Source of the DNA: Pseudopedobacter sp965218985
GTDB taxonomy: Bacteria; Bacteroidota; Bacteroidia; Sphingobacteriales; Sphingobacteriaceae
DNA length: 64,000 nt
Assembly (NCBI GenBank): GCA_965218985.1
Contig: CBDCMP010000007.1
Coordinates: 1,488,001-1,552,000, forward strand
Direction: 5' to 3'
Within the stretch, counting starts at the first letter, position 1, and the number at the start of each line of letters is the position of its first letter. The notes under the pieces are model-generated. The model saw only the letters and a program-made list of their open reading frames with translations. It was not told the origin of the DNA and did no database searches. The position numbers and the translations under genes were made by a program. Positions 26,101 to 32,477 of the stretch are shown here, one piece after another.

Positions 26101-26426
26101 CCCCAGCTTTTCCAGCAATCTGCCATACGGTGTGCCACCTGTTTAATACTGGTTTCAGAGCCCGTGGTTCCATCTGGTTTAGGAACACCGGCTTTTCTGA
26201 AATATTTTTGAGCTAATATATCAGTGGCCACCTGTGACCAAGAATTTGGCACTTCTACATCGTTCATTTCAAAAACCGCATCTCCCGACGGATTTCTGAT
26301 CACGGATGATCTTTTATCATAAGTGAAAAGGTCGTACACGCTTTTTTCATCTTTAGAGAAATAGCGTTGAAACTGCAGCCCTTTAGCGGCTCCTTTAACC
26401 GCGTTGTTTGTAGAAGATTTTCCCAT
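23115..26426 (-). CDS. nrdJ: Adenosylcobalamin-dependent (class II) ribonucleoside-diphosphate reductase
   Basis: 1103 residues. It reduces ribonucleotides to deoxyribonucleotides using adenosylcobalamin as radical source. Family signatures: CFILSVEDDLVNDGGIMDL, KYGSGVGTNFSKIRGESEKLSGGG, the active-site motif SNPCSEYMF (Cys, Ser and Glu of the substrate radical site) and APTGTIGLVMDCDTTG. After the catalytic part comes a TSCPD domain (about 930-1030), and the protein ends in a cysteine-rich zinc-ribbon-like tail with CSSCGHTTIRSGTCYKCLNCG. This extended, B12-dependent type is typical of Bacteroidota. No cobalamin riboswitch is visible upstream, but two DnaA-box-like sites are. Confidence 0.96.
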   Translation of the reverse strand: MGKSSTNNAVKGAAKGLQFQRYFSKDEKSVYDLFTYDKRSSVIRNPSGDAVFEMNDVEVPNSWSQVATDILAQKYFRKAGVPKPDGTTGSETSIKQVAHRMADCWKSWGERYGYFASPKDAQIFYDELVYTIVGQLAAPNSPQWFNTGLHSSYGITGKPQGHYFVDPVTEKLEKSTSAYERPQPHACFILSVEDDLVNDGGIMDLWVREARIFKYGSGVGTNFSKIRGESEKLSGGGYSSGLMSFLKIGDRAAGAIKSGGTTRRAAKMVCLDLDHPEIESFVNWKVEEEKKVAALIAAGYASDYEGEAYRTVSGQNSNNSVRIPNDFFRALETNTGWDLTARSDGRRMKTIDANKLWDDIAFAAWACADPGVQFDTTINEWHTCPAGGRINASNPCSEYMFLDNTACNLASINLRHFFDLETLIFDVRGFEHTCRLWTTVLEISVLMAQFPSKEVAQLSYDYRTLGLGYANLGSMLMVAGIPYDSEKARAIGGAITAIMTGTSYATSAEIARELGTFSRYEDNKESMLKVMRNHRYAAYNATGNYEGLEIAPPGIDQKTCPDYLLSAACNAWDKAVEMGEKYGYRNAQTTVIAPTGTIGLVMDCDTTGIEPDFALVKFKKLSGGGYFKIINQAVPAALRNLKYNENEIETIVNYAKGSATIKGAPHINPDSLRTKGFTETDLEKLDKAIVSAFEIGFAFNVWTLGEDCLQRLGFKADQYNAQDFNVLRALGFSRQQIAEANEFICGTMTIEGAPFLKEQHYPIFDCANKNGAKGVRYIHAHGHIKMMAAAQPFLSGAISKTINLPNEAKVEEIKESYELSWSLGLKANALYRDGCKLSQPLSTKSDTKEEKLDSVEEVLGKAAELKLSDLTPEQVLEAANAILQRSEDTSFMRELSRVVQKKVMPAKRRGFTQKASIDGQTVFVRTGEYEDGTLGEIFVDMHKEGATFRSLMNCFAIAVSVGLQYGVPLEEYVEKFTFTRFEPAGMVVGHANIKSATSIIDYIFRMLGYDYLDRSDLVHVITEQKVVTGNPQMKDTDVNPDQTNIYKPVAEKQTAASAVKSQSFDLSMGAQSDAPACSSCGHTTIRSGTCYKCLNCGTSMGCS

Positions 26427-26533
26427 TACTGAATTTATTTTATGATTGAATTAAAACTGAACCTCATGAACTAAAAAAAGTTCAGGGGTTTTTCATCAAA
26501 TTTATATTCCTTAACCATTTTTTGGAATTGGAG

Positions 26534-26542
26534 TTTTCCACA
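26534..26542 (+). promoter_or_regulatory. DnaA-box-like site 1 upstream of nrdJ
   Basis: TTTTCCACA fits the relaxed DnaA-box consensus TTWTNCACA. It pairs with an inverted copy 70 bases away. DnaA is known to regulate the E. coli nrdAB genes; here the role is an inference from the motif and its place. Confidence 0.4.
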
Positions 26543-26611
26543 GTTGTTTTTTTAAATTTGCTCCATGTTAAATTTATTTAAAATTAAGGTTCATTTTCAG
26601 CGATTTATCGT

Positions 26612-26620
26612 TGTGGAAAA
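26612..26620 (-). promoter_or_regulatory. DnaA-box-like site 2 upstream of nrdJ
   Basis: TGTGGAAAA is the reverse complement of TTTTCCACA, facing the first site. The similarity extends beyond the core into AGTTTTCCACA on both copies, which argues against chance. Confidence 0.4.
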
Positions 26621-26742
26621 CTAAAAAAAGCAATTTTTTCATAAAAAAATGTAACCTTTTTCATACCTGCCATTCAACGTCGTTGAGCGTGTTATTTAAG
26701 AATTTCTTAGCTATTCCACGCTGTACTTTGCTCAAGAGAATA

Positions 26743-27783
26743 TTATTTATTTTTATCTCTTCTTAAAGTTGAACCTCTGACAATGAGTTTAGGTTTAATA
26801 CTCACGATTTTTGGTTTCCCATCTCTATGTTCTGGTTTTACCTCTTGGAAGTAAAGATTGGCTATGGTTTTCCCCATGCTTACACTGAACTGGTCAATGG
26901 AAGTGATAGGTGGATTAGTAATTTCGGTAAATGATTCATTAGAATAGCCGCAGATTCCTAACTCCTCTGGAACCTTAATTCCCTTATTTTGTGCCACATC
27001 TAACACTCCCAAAGCTGCAAAATCTGATGTAGAGGCGAATATTGCATCCGGAGGTTCGGGTAAGCTCAACAATTTTTTGGTGGCCTCGGCACCTAATTCT
27101 CTTGTCCATGCATTTTCCCTGATGAGTTCTTGAACTACCGGGATATCATGTTTTTTTAACGCGGCTAAGTAGCCAGCCTTTCTTTGTCTGAAAATGTTGA
27201 GATTTTGAGGCCCTTCCAGCAAGGCAATTCTTTTGTAGCCCTGCTCAATCATATGAGAAACAGCCTCCATAGAAGCTTGTTCTGTATCATTCAAAACCTT
27301 AAAGGTGTCTAAATCATCTGCAACGCGGTCAAATTGAATCAGTTGAATGTTGTGTTCCTTTATACTTTTCAGATGTTCAGACTGTTCAAAATCCGCACTG
27401 ATGGAGATGATGATACAGCTCACATGCTGATTTATGAGTGTATTCACACATTTTACCTCACGCTCATAAGATTCGTTGGATTGGCAGATGATGAGGTTAT
27501 ATCCCTTTTGATAAGTCACCTCCTCCAAACCGGCGATTACGTTAGAAAAGAAATTCTGATTGATACGTGGAACCACCACCCCAATGGTCTGGTTCTCTCC
27601 TTTACGCAGATTGGAAGCCAAACTATTCTGCTTATAATTAAGCTCTTTGGCTGTTTCCAAAATCAATTTTCTGGTGGCTTCGCTCACATTGCTGTTGTTG
27701 CTTAAAGCCCTTGAAACCGAAGAAGCGTTAAGATTCAGCTTTTTGGCAATATCATAAATAGTGGTCCGCTTTGGACTTTTCAT
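26743..27783 (-). CDS. LacI-family transcriptional regulator of the xylose genes
   Basis: 346 residues. The N-terminal helix-turn-helix reads TIYDIAKKLNLNASSVSRALSNNSNVSEATRKLI, the classic LacI form, and is followed by a periplasmic-binding-protein-like sugar-sensing domain (TIGVVVPRINQNFFSNVIAGLEEV, PDAIFASTSDFAALGVLD). It is transcribed away from xylB, with 106 bases between the two starts. A 12-bp palindrome in that gap is the probable operator and lies on the xylB promoter, so it should repress xylB and xylA, and relief by xylose is the simplest model. Effector identity is inferred from gene position. Confidence 0.92.
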   Translation of the reverse strand: MKSPKRTTIYDIAKKLNLNASSVSRALSNNSNVSEATRKLILETAKELNYKQNSLASNLRKGENQTIGVVVPRINQNFFSNVIAGLEEVTYQKGYNLIICQSNESYEREVKCVNTLINQHVSCIIISISADFEQSEHLKSIKEHNIQLIQFDRVADDLDTFKVLNDTEQASMEAVSHMIEQGYKRIALLEGPQNLNIFRQRKAGYLAALKKHDIPVVQELIRENAWTRELGAEATKKLLSLPEPPDAIFASTSDFAALGVLDVAQNKGIKVPEELGICGYSNESFTEITNPPITSIDQFSVSMGKTIANLYFQEVKPEHRDGKPKIVSIKPKLIVRGSTLRRDKNK

Positions 27784-27814
27784 ATCGCCTGCAATATTAT
27801 AAAATAATTTTCAA

Positions 27815-27826
27815 GCAATCGATTGC
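27815..27826 (+). promoter_or_regulatory. Palindromic LacI-type operator in the xylR-xylB gap
   Basis: GCAATCGATTGC is a perfect 12-bp palindrome with a central CG, typical of LacI-family operators. It covers the -33 TTG (27823-27825) of the xylB promoter, so bound repressor would block RNA polymerase. Confidence 0.75.
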
Positions 27827-27852
27827 AAGATTTAAATATTTACTTATTTTTG
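27822..27852 (+). promoter_or_regulatory. xylB promoter with Bacteroidota -33 and -7 elements
   Basis: ATTG at 27822-27825 and TATTTTTG at 27845-27852 are separated by exactly 19 bases, and the second matches TAnnTTTG fully. Transcription would start near 27859, about 30 bases before the ATG at 27890. This is the best formed promoter of the window. Confidence 0.75.
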
Positions 27853-27889
27853 TGAAAATTATAAAACTGAATCTGTTCATCCTTATTAA

Positions 27890-29386
27890 ATGTTGCTATT
27901 AGGTATTGATGTTGGCACATCTTCTATAAAGGTTTCGGTAGTGGATGCTGCAACAGGAGATCATATTGCAAGTGCAGGCTATCCTGAAAAGGAATCGGAG
28001 ATTCTTGCGCCTAAATACGGCTGGGCCGAGCAATCTCCGGACATGTGGTGGGAGCATGTCCAGAAAGCAATCGTCCTGTGCAATCAAAAAAACAAATATT
28101 ATCCAAAAGATATAGCTGCAATTGGCATTGCCTACCAAATGCATGGTTTGGTTATGGTGGATGAAAATGGCGAGAATTTGAGGAATAGCATCATTTGGTG
28201 CGATAGCCGGGCAGTGGAGATTGGGGACCAGGCTTTCGCTGATCTGGGCAAAGGCTTCTGTTTAACTCATTTATTGAATTCTCCAGGGAATTTCACTGCC
28301 TCTAAACTGGCTTGGGTAAAGCAAAATGAACCTGAAGTTTATTCCAAAATCTCAAAAATCATGCTGCCAGGTGATTTCATCGCTTTAAAATTAACAGGCG
28401 AATCCACTACCAGCAATGCTGCATTATCAGAAGGTGTCTTGTGGGATTTTAAAGAAAACACCATTTCCACAGAGGTGATGAACTATTTCGGTTTTGATGA
28501 TCAATTCATCCCGGAGATTAAACCTGTTTTCTCAGAACATGGACATTTGACAAAGGCCATTGCAGAAACGCTTGGCCTGAAGGCTGGGATTCCAGTGGCT
28601 TATAAAGCTGGCGACCAACCCAATAATGCACTTTCTTTAAATGTGACCCAACCCGGCGAAGTTGCTGCAACTGCTGGCACATCGGGCGTGATTTACGCCG
28701 TTACAGATGAGCTTTTATTTGATGAACAATCAAGAGTGAACACTTTTGCCCATGTGAACCACCGTGCTGCGCAACAAAGATTAGGAGTTTTGCTTTGCAT
28801 CAACGGAACTGGAAGCATGAATCGTTGGACAAAAAGCATGTTTGGTGCAGAAATGGATTACCAAACCATGAATGCAGCTGCAGCCAAAATTAAACCTGGC
28901 TGTGATGGTTTATGTGTGCTGCCTTTCGGTAATGGGGCAGAAAGAATGCTGAACAACAAAATGGTGGGGGTACACTTTCAGCATATTGATTTAAACCTGC
29001 ATACGAAGGCTCATATCTTTAGGGCGGTGCAGGAAGGAGTGGCCTTCGCCTTCAGGTACGGATTTGATATTTTGAAGCAAAACGGTTTACAACCCTCCAT
29101 CATCAAAGCAGGGAGGGCGAATCTTTTTTTAAGCGATGTTTTCACGCAAACTTTCGTGAATACCACTGATGTGCCTGTGGAATTATATGATAACGATGGC
29201 AGTTATGGTGCTGCCATTGGTGCAGGTATCGGAATTGGTTTATACCAATCGGCAGGAGAAGCTTTTGTAAATAAAAAACCATTAAAAGTGGTTGAACCTG
29301 ATGGCACAAATATGGAGGAGTATTACCAGAATTGGAATCATCTTTTAGAAAAACAATTGGAATCTTTAAAACCTGACTTCATTTGA
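27890..29386 (+). CDS. xylB: Xylulokinase
   Basis: 498-residue FGGY-family kinase that phosphorylates D-xylulose to xylulose-5-phosphate in the cytoplasm. It has the N-terminal phosphate motif LLLGIDVGTSSIKVSVVD, the GWAEQSPDMWW segment, MHGLVMVDENG and the second nucleotide-binding motif AATAGTSGVIYAV. The C-terminal part has IIKAGRANLFLSDVFTQTF and DGSYGAAIGAGIG. Length is normal. It leads xylA in one unit, with a hairpin-containing 91-base gap between them. A LacI-type regulator is divergent upstream. Confidence 0.95.
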   Translation: MLLLGIDVGTSSIKVSVVDAATGDHIASAGYPEKESEILAPKYGWAEQSPDMWWEHVQKAIVLCNQKNKYYPKDIAAIGIAYQMHGLVMVDENGENLRNSIIWCDSRAVEIGDQAFADLGKGFCLTHLLNSPGNFTASKLAWVKQNEPEVYSKISKIMLPGDFIALKLTGESTTSNAALSEGVLWDFKENTISTEVMNYFGFDDQFIPEIKPVFSEHGHLTKAIAETLGLKAGIPVAYKAGDQPNNALSLNVTQPGEVAATAGTSGVIYAVTDELLFDEQSRVNTFAHVNHRAAQQRLGVLLCINGTGSMNRWTKSMFGAEMDYQTMNAAAAKIKPGCDGLCVLPFGNGAERMLNNKMVGVHFQHIDLNLHTKAHIFRAVQEGVAFAFRYGFDILKQNGLQPSIIKAGRANLFLSDVFTQTFVNTTDVPVELYDNDGSYGAAIGAGIGIGLYQSAGEAFVNKKPLKVVEPDGTNMEEYYQNWNHLLEKQLESLKPDFI

Positions 29387-29393
29387 GAAGGCT

Positions 29394-29437
29394 TGGGTTG
29401 CGTTAAGCCCCGATGAAAGATCGGGATTAAAACGCCC
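29394..29437 (+). repeat. REP-like hairpin between xylB and xylA
   Basis: An inner stem CCCGAT (29409-29414) and ATCGGG (29420-29425) with loop GAAAG, surrounded by outer arms GCGTT (29400-29404) and AACGC (29431-29435). Such nested palindromes between co-transcribed genes resemble repetitive extragenic elements and may stabilise or attenuate the upstream message. Whether it is repeated in the genome cannot be seen here. Confidence 0.45.
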
Positions 29438-29477
29438 AAATAAATTTATTAGAATAAAGAAATTAAAACTAACTACA

Positions 29478-30806
29478 ATGGCAACACTCACAGCAGAGAA
29501 AGAATATTTTAAAGAAATTGGACAGGTTAAATATGAAGGACCGGAAAGTGACCATCCTTTAGCATTCAGATGGTATGACGCAGAGCGGGTGATAGCCGGG
29601 AAAACAATGAAGGACCATTTGCGCTTTGCGGGTGCTTACTGGCATTCCTTTGTGGGGAACGGCTCTGATCCTTTTGGCGGACCAACACATGTTTTTCCCT
29701 GGGATGCCAAAGCTGATGTGGCTGAAAGAGCGAAAGATAAAATGGATGCGGCTTTTGAGTTTTTGTCTAAAATGAGTCTTCCTTATTATTGTTTTCACGA
29801 TGTGGACGTGGTGGATTATGGAGATGACATTAAAGAGAATGATAAACGCTTGCAAACTTTGGTGGACTATGCCAAAGAGAAACAGAAAGAGACCGGCATA
29901 AAACTATTGTGGGGAACGGCGAATTTATTCTCTCATAAAAGATACATGAATGGCGCATCCACCAACCCAGATTTTCACGTGCTGTCACATGGCGCCGCAC
30001 AGGTAAAAGCAGCTTTAGATGCCACCATTGCCTTAGATGGAGAGAATTACGTTTTCTGGGGTGGCCGTGAAGGTTATATGAGCTTGTTAAACACCAATAT
30101 GAAGCGGGAACAGGAGCATCTGGCTAAGTTTTTACATACTGCAAAAGATTATGCCAGAAAAAATGGTTTCAAGGGCACTTTCTTTATTGAACCAAAACCT
30201 TGTGAGCCCACCAAACATCAGTATGATTATGATGCTGCCACAGTTTTGGGATTTTTGCACAAGTATGATTTATCAGAAGATTTCAAGTTGAACTTGGAAG
30301 TGAACCACGCCACTTTAGCGGGCCACACTTTCACGCATGAGTTGCAGGTTGCAGCTGACGCAGGTATGTTAGGTTCTATGGATGCGAATCGTGGTGATTA
30401 CCAAAATGGTTGGGACACTGACCAGTTTCCGAACAATTTGAATGAATTGGTGGAATCTATGCTGATTATTTTAGAATCAGGAGGAATCAGTGATGGCGGA
30501 ATTAATTTTGATGCTAAAATCAGGAGAAACTCCACTGACCCTGCGGATTTATTTCATGCGCATATTGGTGGAATGGATTTGTTTGCGAGAGCTCTAGTCA
30601 TCGCTGATAATATTTTACAGAAATCCGAATACAAAAAAATCAGAACTGAAAGATATGCTTCTTTTGATAGTGGAAAGGGTGCTGAATTTGAAAAAGGCAA
30701 TTTGAGTTTGGAAGATTTACGCGATTACGCCATTCAAAAAGGAGAACCAAAAGTGATCAGCGGCAAGCAGGAGTATCTGGAGAATCTGATCAACAGGTAT
30801 ATTTAA
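29478..30806 (+). CDS. xylA: Xylose isomerase
   Basis: 442 residues, typical length for the long (class II) family. It interconverts D-xylose and D-xylulose with two divalent metals. Motifs: YYCFHDVDV with the catalytic His, VFWGGREGYMSLLNTN, FIEPKPCEPTKHQYD with metal-binding Glu and Lys, LEVNHATLAGHTFTHE, GSMDANRGD and a C-terminal DPADLFHAHIGGMDLFARAL. It completes the xylose-to-xylulose-5-phosphate step with xylB. A strong terminator follows. Confidence 0.97.
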   Translation: MATLTAEKEYFKEIGQVKYEGPESDHPLAFRWYDAERVIAGKTMKDHLRFAGAYWHSFVGNGSDPFGGPTHVFPWDAKADVAERAKDKMDAAFEFLSKMSLPYYCFHDVDVVDYGDDIKENDKRLQTLVDYAKEKQKETGIKLLWGTANLFSHKRYMNGASTNPDFHVLSHGAAQVKAALDATIALDGENYVFWGGREGYMSLLNTNMKREQEHLAKFLHTAKDYARKNGFKGTFFIEPKPCEPTKHQYDYDAATVLGFLHKYDLSEDFKLNLEVNHATLAGHTFTHELQVAADAGMLGSMDANRGDYQNGWDTDQFPNNLNELVESMLIILESGGISDGGINFDAKIRRNSTDPADLFHAHIGGMDLFARALVIADNILQKSEYKKIRTERYASFDSGKGAEFEKGNLSLEDLRDYAIQKGEPKVISGKQEYLENLINRYI

Positions 30807-30827
30807 GCAAAATTACTTGATTGATTT

Positions 30828-30863
30828 AAAGCGATGGGACTTAGAAATTTCATCGCTTTTTTT
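30828..30863 (+). terminator. Terminator after xylA
   Basis: Stem AAAGCGATG (30828-30836) and CATCGCTTT (30851-30859), loop of 14 bases, then a T-run through 30863. It lies 22 bases after the xylA stop and just touches the end of the convergent minus-strand gene. Confidence 0.85.
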
Positions 30864-31215
30864 ATGTCTCTATTAAAAGAGTTTTTAATCCCAGTATCCT
30901 CCCTTCAGCTTTTCCAATGATGAAAACCTGAACTTGTACCTCGCCTACTCTGTAAACTTCTAAATCATTCAGCTCACTTTTTAAAACTTCGGCGAGTTTG
31001 ACAAATCCAAAATCCTGCTTTACCATGTTTCTGAATAAATAATCCACATCCGTTTTCTCCACTGAAGTTCCTGGTGGTTTTTCGGCTAGCTCCAATACAA
31101 GTTCCTCATTAATAGAATTCCCATCAGCTTTGAAATAAGTGAATTCATAATCAGATTCACTCATCATCCATAAACCTTCGGATGCATTTTGCAACTTTTC
31201 TTTTATTGTATTCAT
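30862..31215 (-). CDS. Nuclease A inhibitor-like (NuiA family) protein
   Basis: 117 residues. The N-terminal pattern ASEGLWMMSESDYEFTYFKADG resembles the start of NuiA, the inhibitor of the cyanobacterial sugar-nonspecific nuclease NucA, where the SESDY segment is conserved. A central alpha/beta layout follows (FGFVKLAEVLKSELNDLEVYRVGEVQVQVFIIG). NuiA-like proteins are also found where no cognate nuclease is known, so the target is open. There is no nuclease gene nearby, and the gene stands alone between the xylose operon and the large utilization locus. Confidence 0.7.
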   Translation of the reverse strand: MNTIKEKLQNASEGLWMMSESDYEFTYFKADGNSINEELVLELAEKPPGTSVEKTDVDYLFRNMVKQDFGFVKLAEVLKSELNDLEVYRVGEVQVQVFIIGKAEGRILGLKTLLIET

Positions 31216-31569
31216 GGTTCAACCTTTACAATTTCCAAGCCTAAAAAATGCAACTACATTATGGGAACTACATTGGGGATTAGTTGCTTAAAATCATAGC
31301 AATCGATTTTTAAAAACGTGATCATGAAAAACAAAGTATGGAAACACTCCCTAATTAAAGCAATAGGCTGAGGTGAAAGCTTCAAAATTGAATACAGGAT
31401 GAGATGAAGGTTGTGGTTATTTAAACTAACTCGAAACGGTAAGGTGAAAAGTTGAATGGATTTCGAAGTTTGAAGTGGGGATGTTTCATATTTAGAAAAA
31501 GATCATTTCCTTTTTAACAAAAATATTTCAAGTTAGAGTAGCACTTTAAAGTACTTATTTCACTAATAA
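31216..31569. other. Gene-free stretch between NuiA-like gene and gntR
   Basis: 354 bases. It contains GCAATCGATT at 31299-31308, ten of the twelve bases of the xylose operator, and a short palindrome ACTTTAAAGT at 31543-31552 near the gntR end. A 14-codon frame starting at 31324 seems random. No other feature found. Confidence 0.5.
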
Positions 31570-32301
31570 TTATGATCTTCGGCTTTCTACAGAATAAACA
31601 AAACTATCGGCTTTATAATATCCAAGATTGTATTCTATAGGTCTTTCAGCTTGATCGTATACAAAGCGTTTTCTAAACAGGATAGGGCTTCCCAAATCTG
31701 TTTCAAGCCTGCTTGAAATAAATTTATCAGCCGGTTTAGCACTGATTTCTTCTTTTGATAAATGAGCTATTACATTGTGATCCGTCTCTAAAATATCATA
31801 AAGAGGTCTTTTGAAATCCTCTTCTCCAGTCAAACCAACTCGGGGATGGAAATAAGACACAAAATATACAAATGGACCTTCTGGCTGACCTCTTAATCTT
31901 TCTAATTTTAATATTTTTTGATCTTTTTTAATATCAAAAAAATTAGCGATTTTTTCTTCAGGAAAAACCCAGCTTAGGTGTAATTCAAAATTCTTAATAA
32001 TTATTCCCCTGGCTTTCATTTCTTGAGAAAAACTAAGCCAATTATTCGATTTTGAACTTATGGGCATATTTGCAACTTTGGTTCCAACACCTTTTTTTCT
32101 GATTAACAAGCCTTCATAAACCAACTTGTTTAAAGCCTGTCGTAAAGTCGTTCTAGAAATAGCCAACTGTCTAGCAAGGTCTATTTCGTTCGGTAAAAGC
32201 TTGCCATCCTTATATTTCTCATCCTTAACCAAATTTCTAACTAATTCTTCTGCCTGTATATGTAGTGGAATGTGGCTTTTATGATCAATTGTTAGTTTCA
32301 T
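31570..32301 (-). CDS. GntR-family (HutC-type, UTRA domain) regulator of the utilization locus
   Basis: 243 residues. The N-terminal winged helix-turn-helix reads HIPLHIQAEELVRNLVKDEKYKDGKLLPNEIDLARQLAISRTTLRQALNKLVYEGLL, and the UTRA ligand domain follows (about 95-240, with ILKLERLRGQPEGPFVYFVSYFHP). UTRA-type GntR proteins bind phosphorylated sugars or amino sugars and repress their own operon. It is divergent from manA, and motifs shared with the susC upstream region lie in the gap. Likely ligand: mannose-6-phosphate or a related sugar phosphate, by gene context only. Confidence 0.9.
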   Translation of the reverse strand: MKLTIDHKSHIPLHIQAEELVRNLVKDEKYKDGKLLPNEIDLARQLAISRTTLRQALNKLVYEGLLIRKKGVGTKVANMPISSKSNNWLSFSQEMKARGIIIKNFELHLSWVFPEEKIANFFDIKKDQKILKLERLRGQPEGPFVYFVSYFHPRVGLTGEEDFKRPLYDILETDHNVIAHLSKEEISAKPADKFISSRLETDLGSPILFRKRFVYDQAERPIEYNLGYYKADSFVYSVESRRS

Positions 32302-32362
32302 TGATTTTTTTGGTGGTTTGATAATACAATAATAAGATTTTTTTTTAACTATAAAACTAAAT

Positions 32363-32380
32363 ACATATGTTTGTACATAT
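32363..32380 (+). promoter_or_regulatory. Candidate GntR operator A
   Basis: Inverted repeat ATATGT-TTGT-ACATAT (32365-32380). On the minus strand it contains TATGTACAAA, also found upstream of susC at 37723-37732. Confidence 0.45.
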
Positions 32381-32444
32381 AGATTTTTATTAAACCTACT
32401 ATTTAAAATATACTTCCAAATGCATATTAAATCTATTATAATGT

Positions 32445-32458
32445 ATATACAAGTATAT
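32445..32458 (+). promoter_or_regulatory. Candidate GntR operator B
   Basis: Inverted repeat ATATAC-AA-GTATAT, 19 bases before the manA ATG. It shares TACAA and TATA spacing with the other two candidate sites. Its location would block transcription or early elongation into manA. Confidence 0.45.
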
Positions 32459-32477
32459 TCTGTTAATATTGCTATTT

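Larger units (their letters stand above)
26427..26742. other. Upstream region of nrdJ
   Basis: 316 bases holding the nrdJ leader. Reading the minus strand, TAAATTTG (plus-strand 26498-26505) matches the -7 promoter consensus, though no good -33 TTG lies at the standard spacing. A hairpin with GAACT arms sits near plus-strand 26468-26484 in the leader. Two inverted TTTTCCACA sites lie at 26534-26542 and 26612-26620. No gene remnants. Confidence 0.5.

Noticed and set aside
26427..26742. Cobalamin riboswitch before the B12-dependent reductase
   Set aside because: No B12-box-like conserved core was seen on the minus strand; only a simple hairpin and the DnaA-like sites are present.
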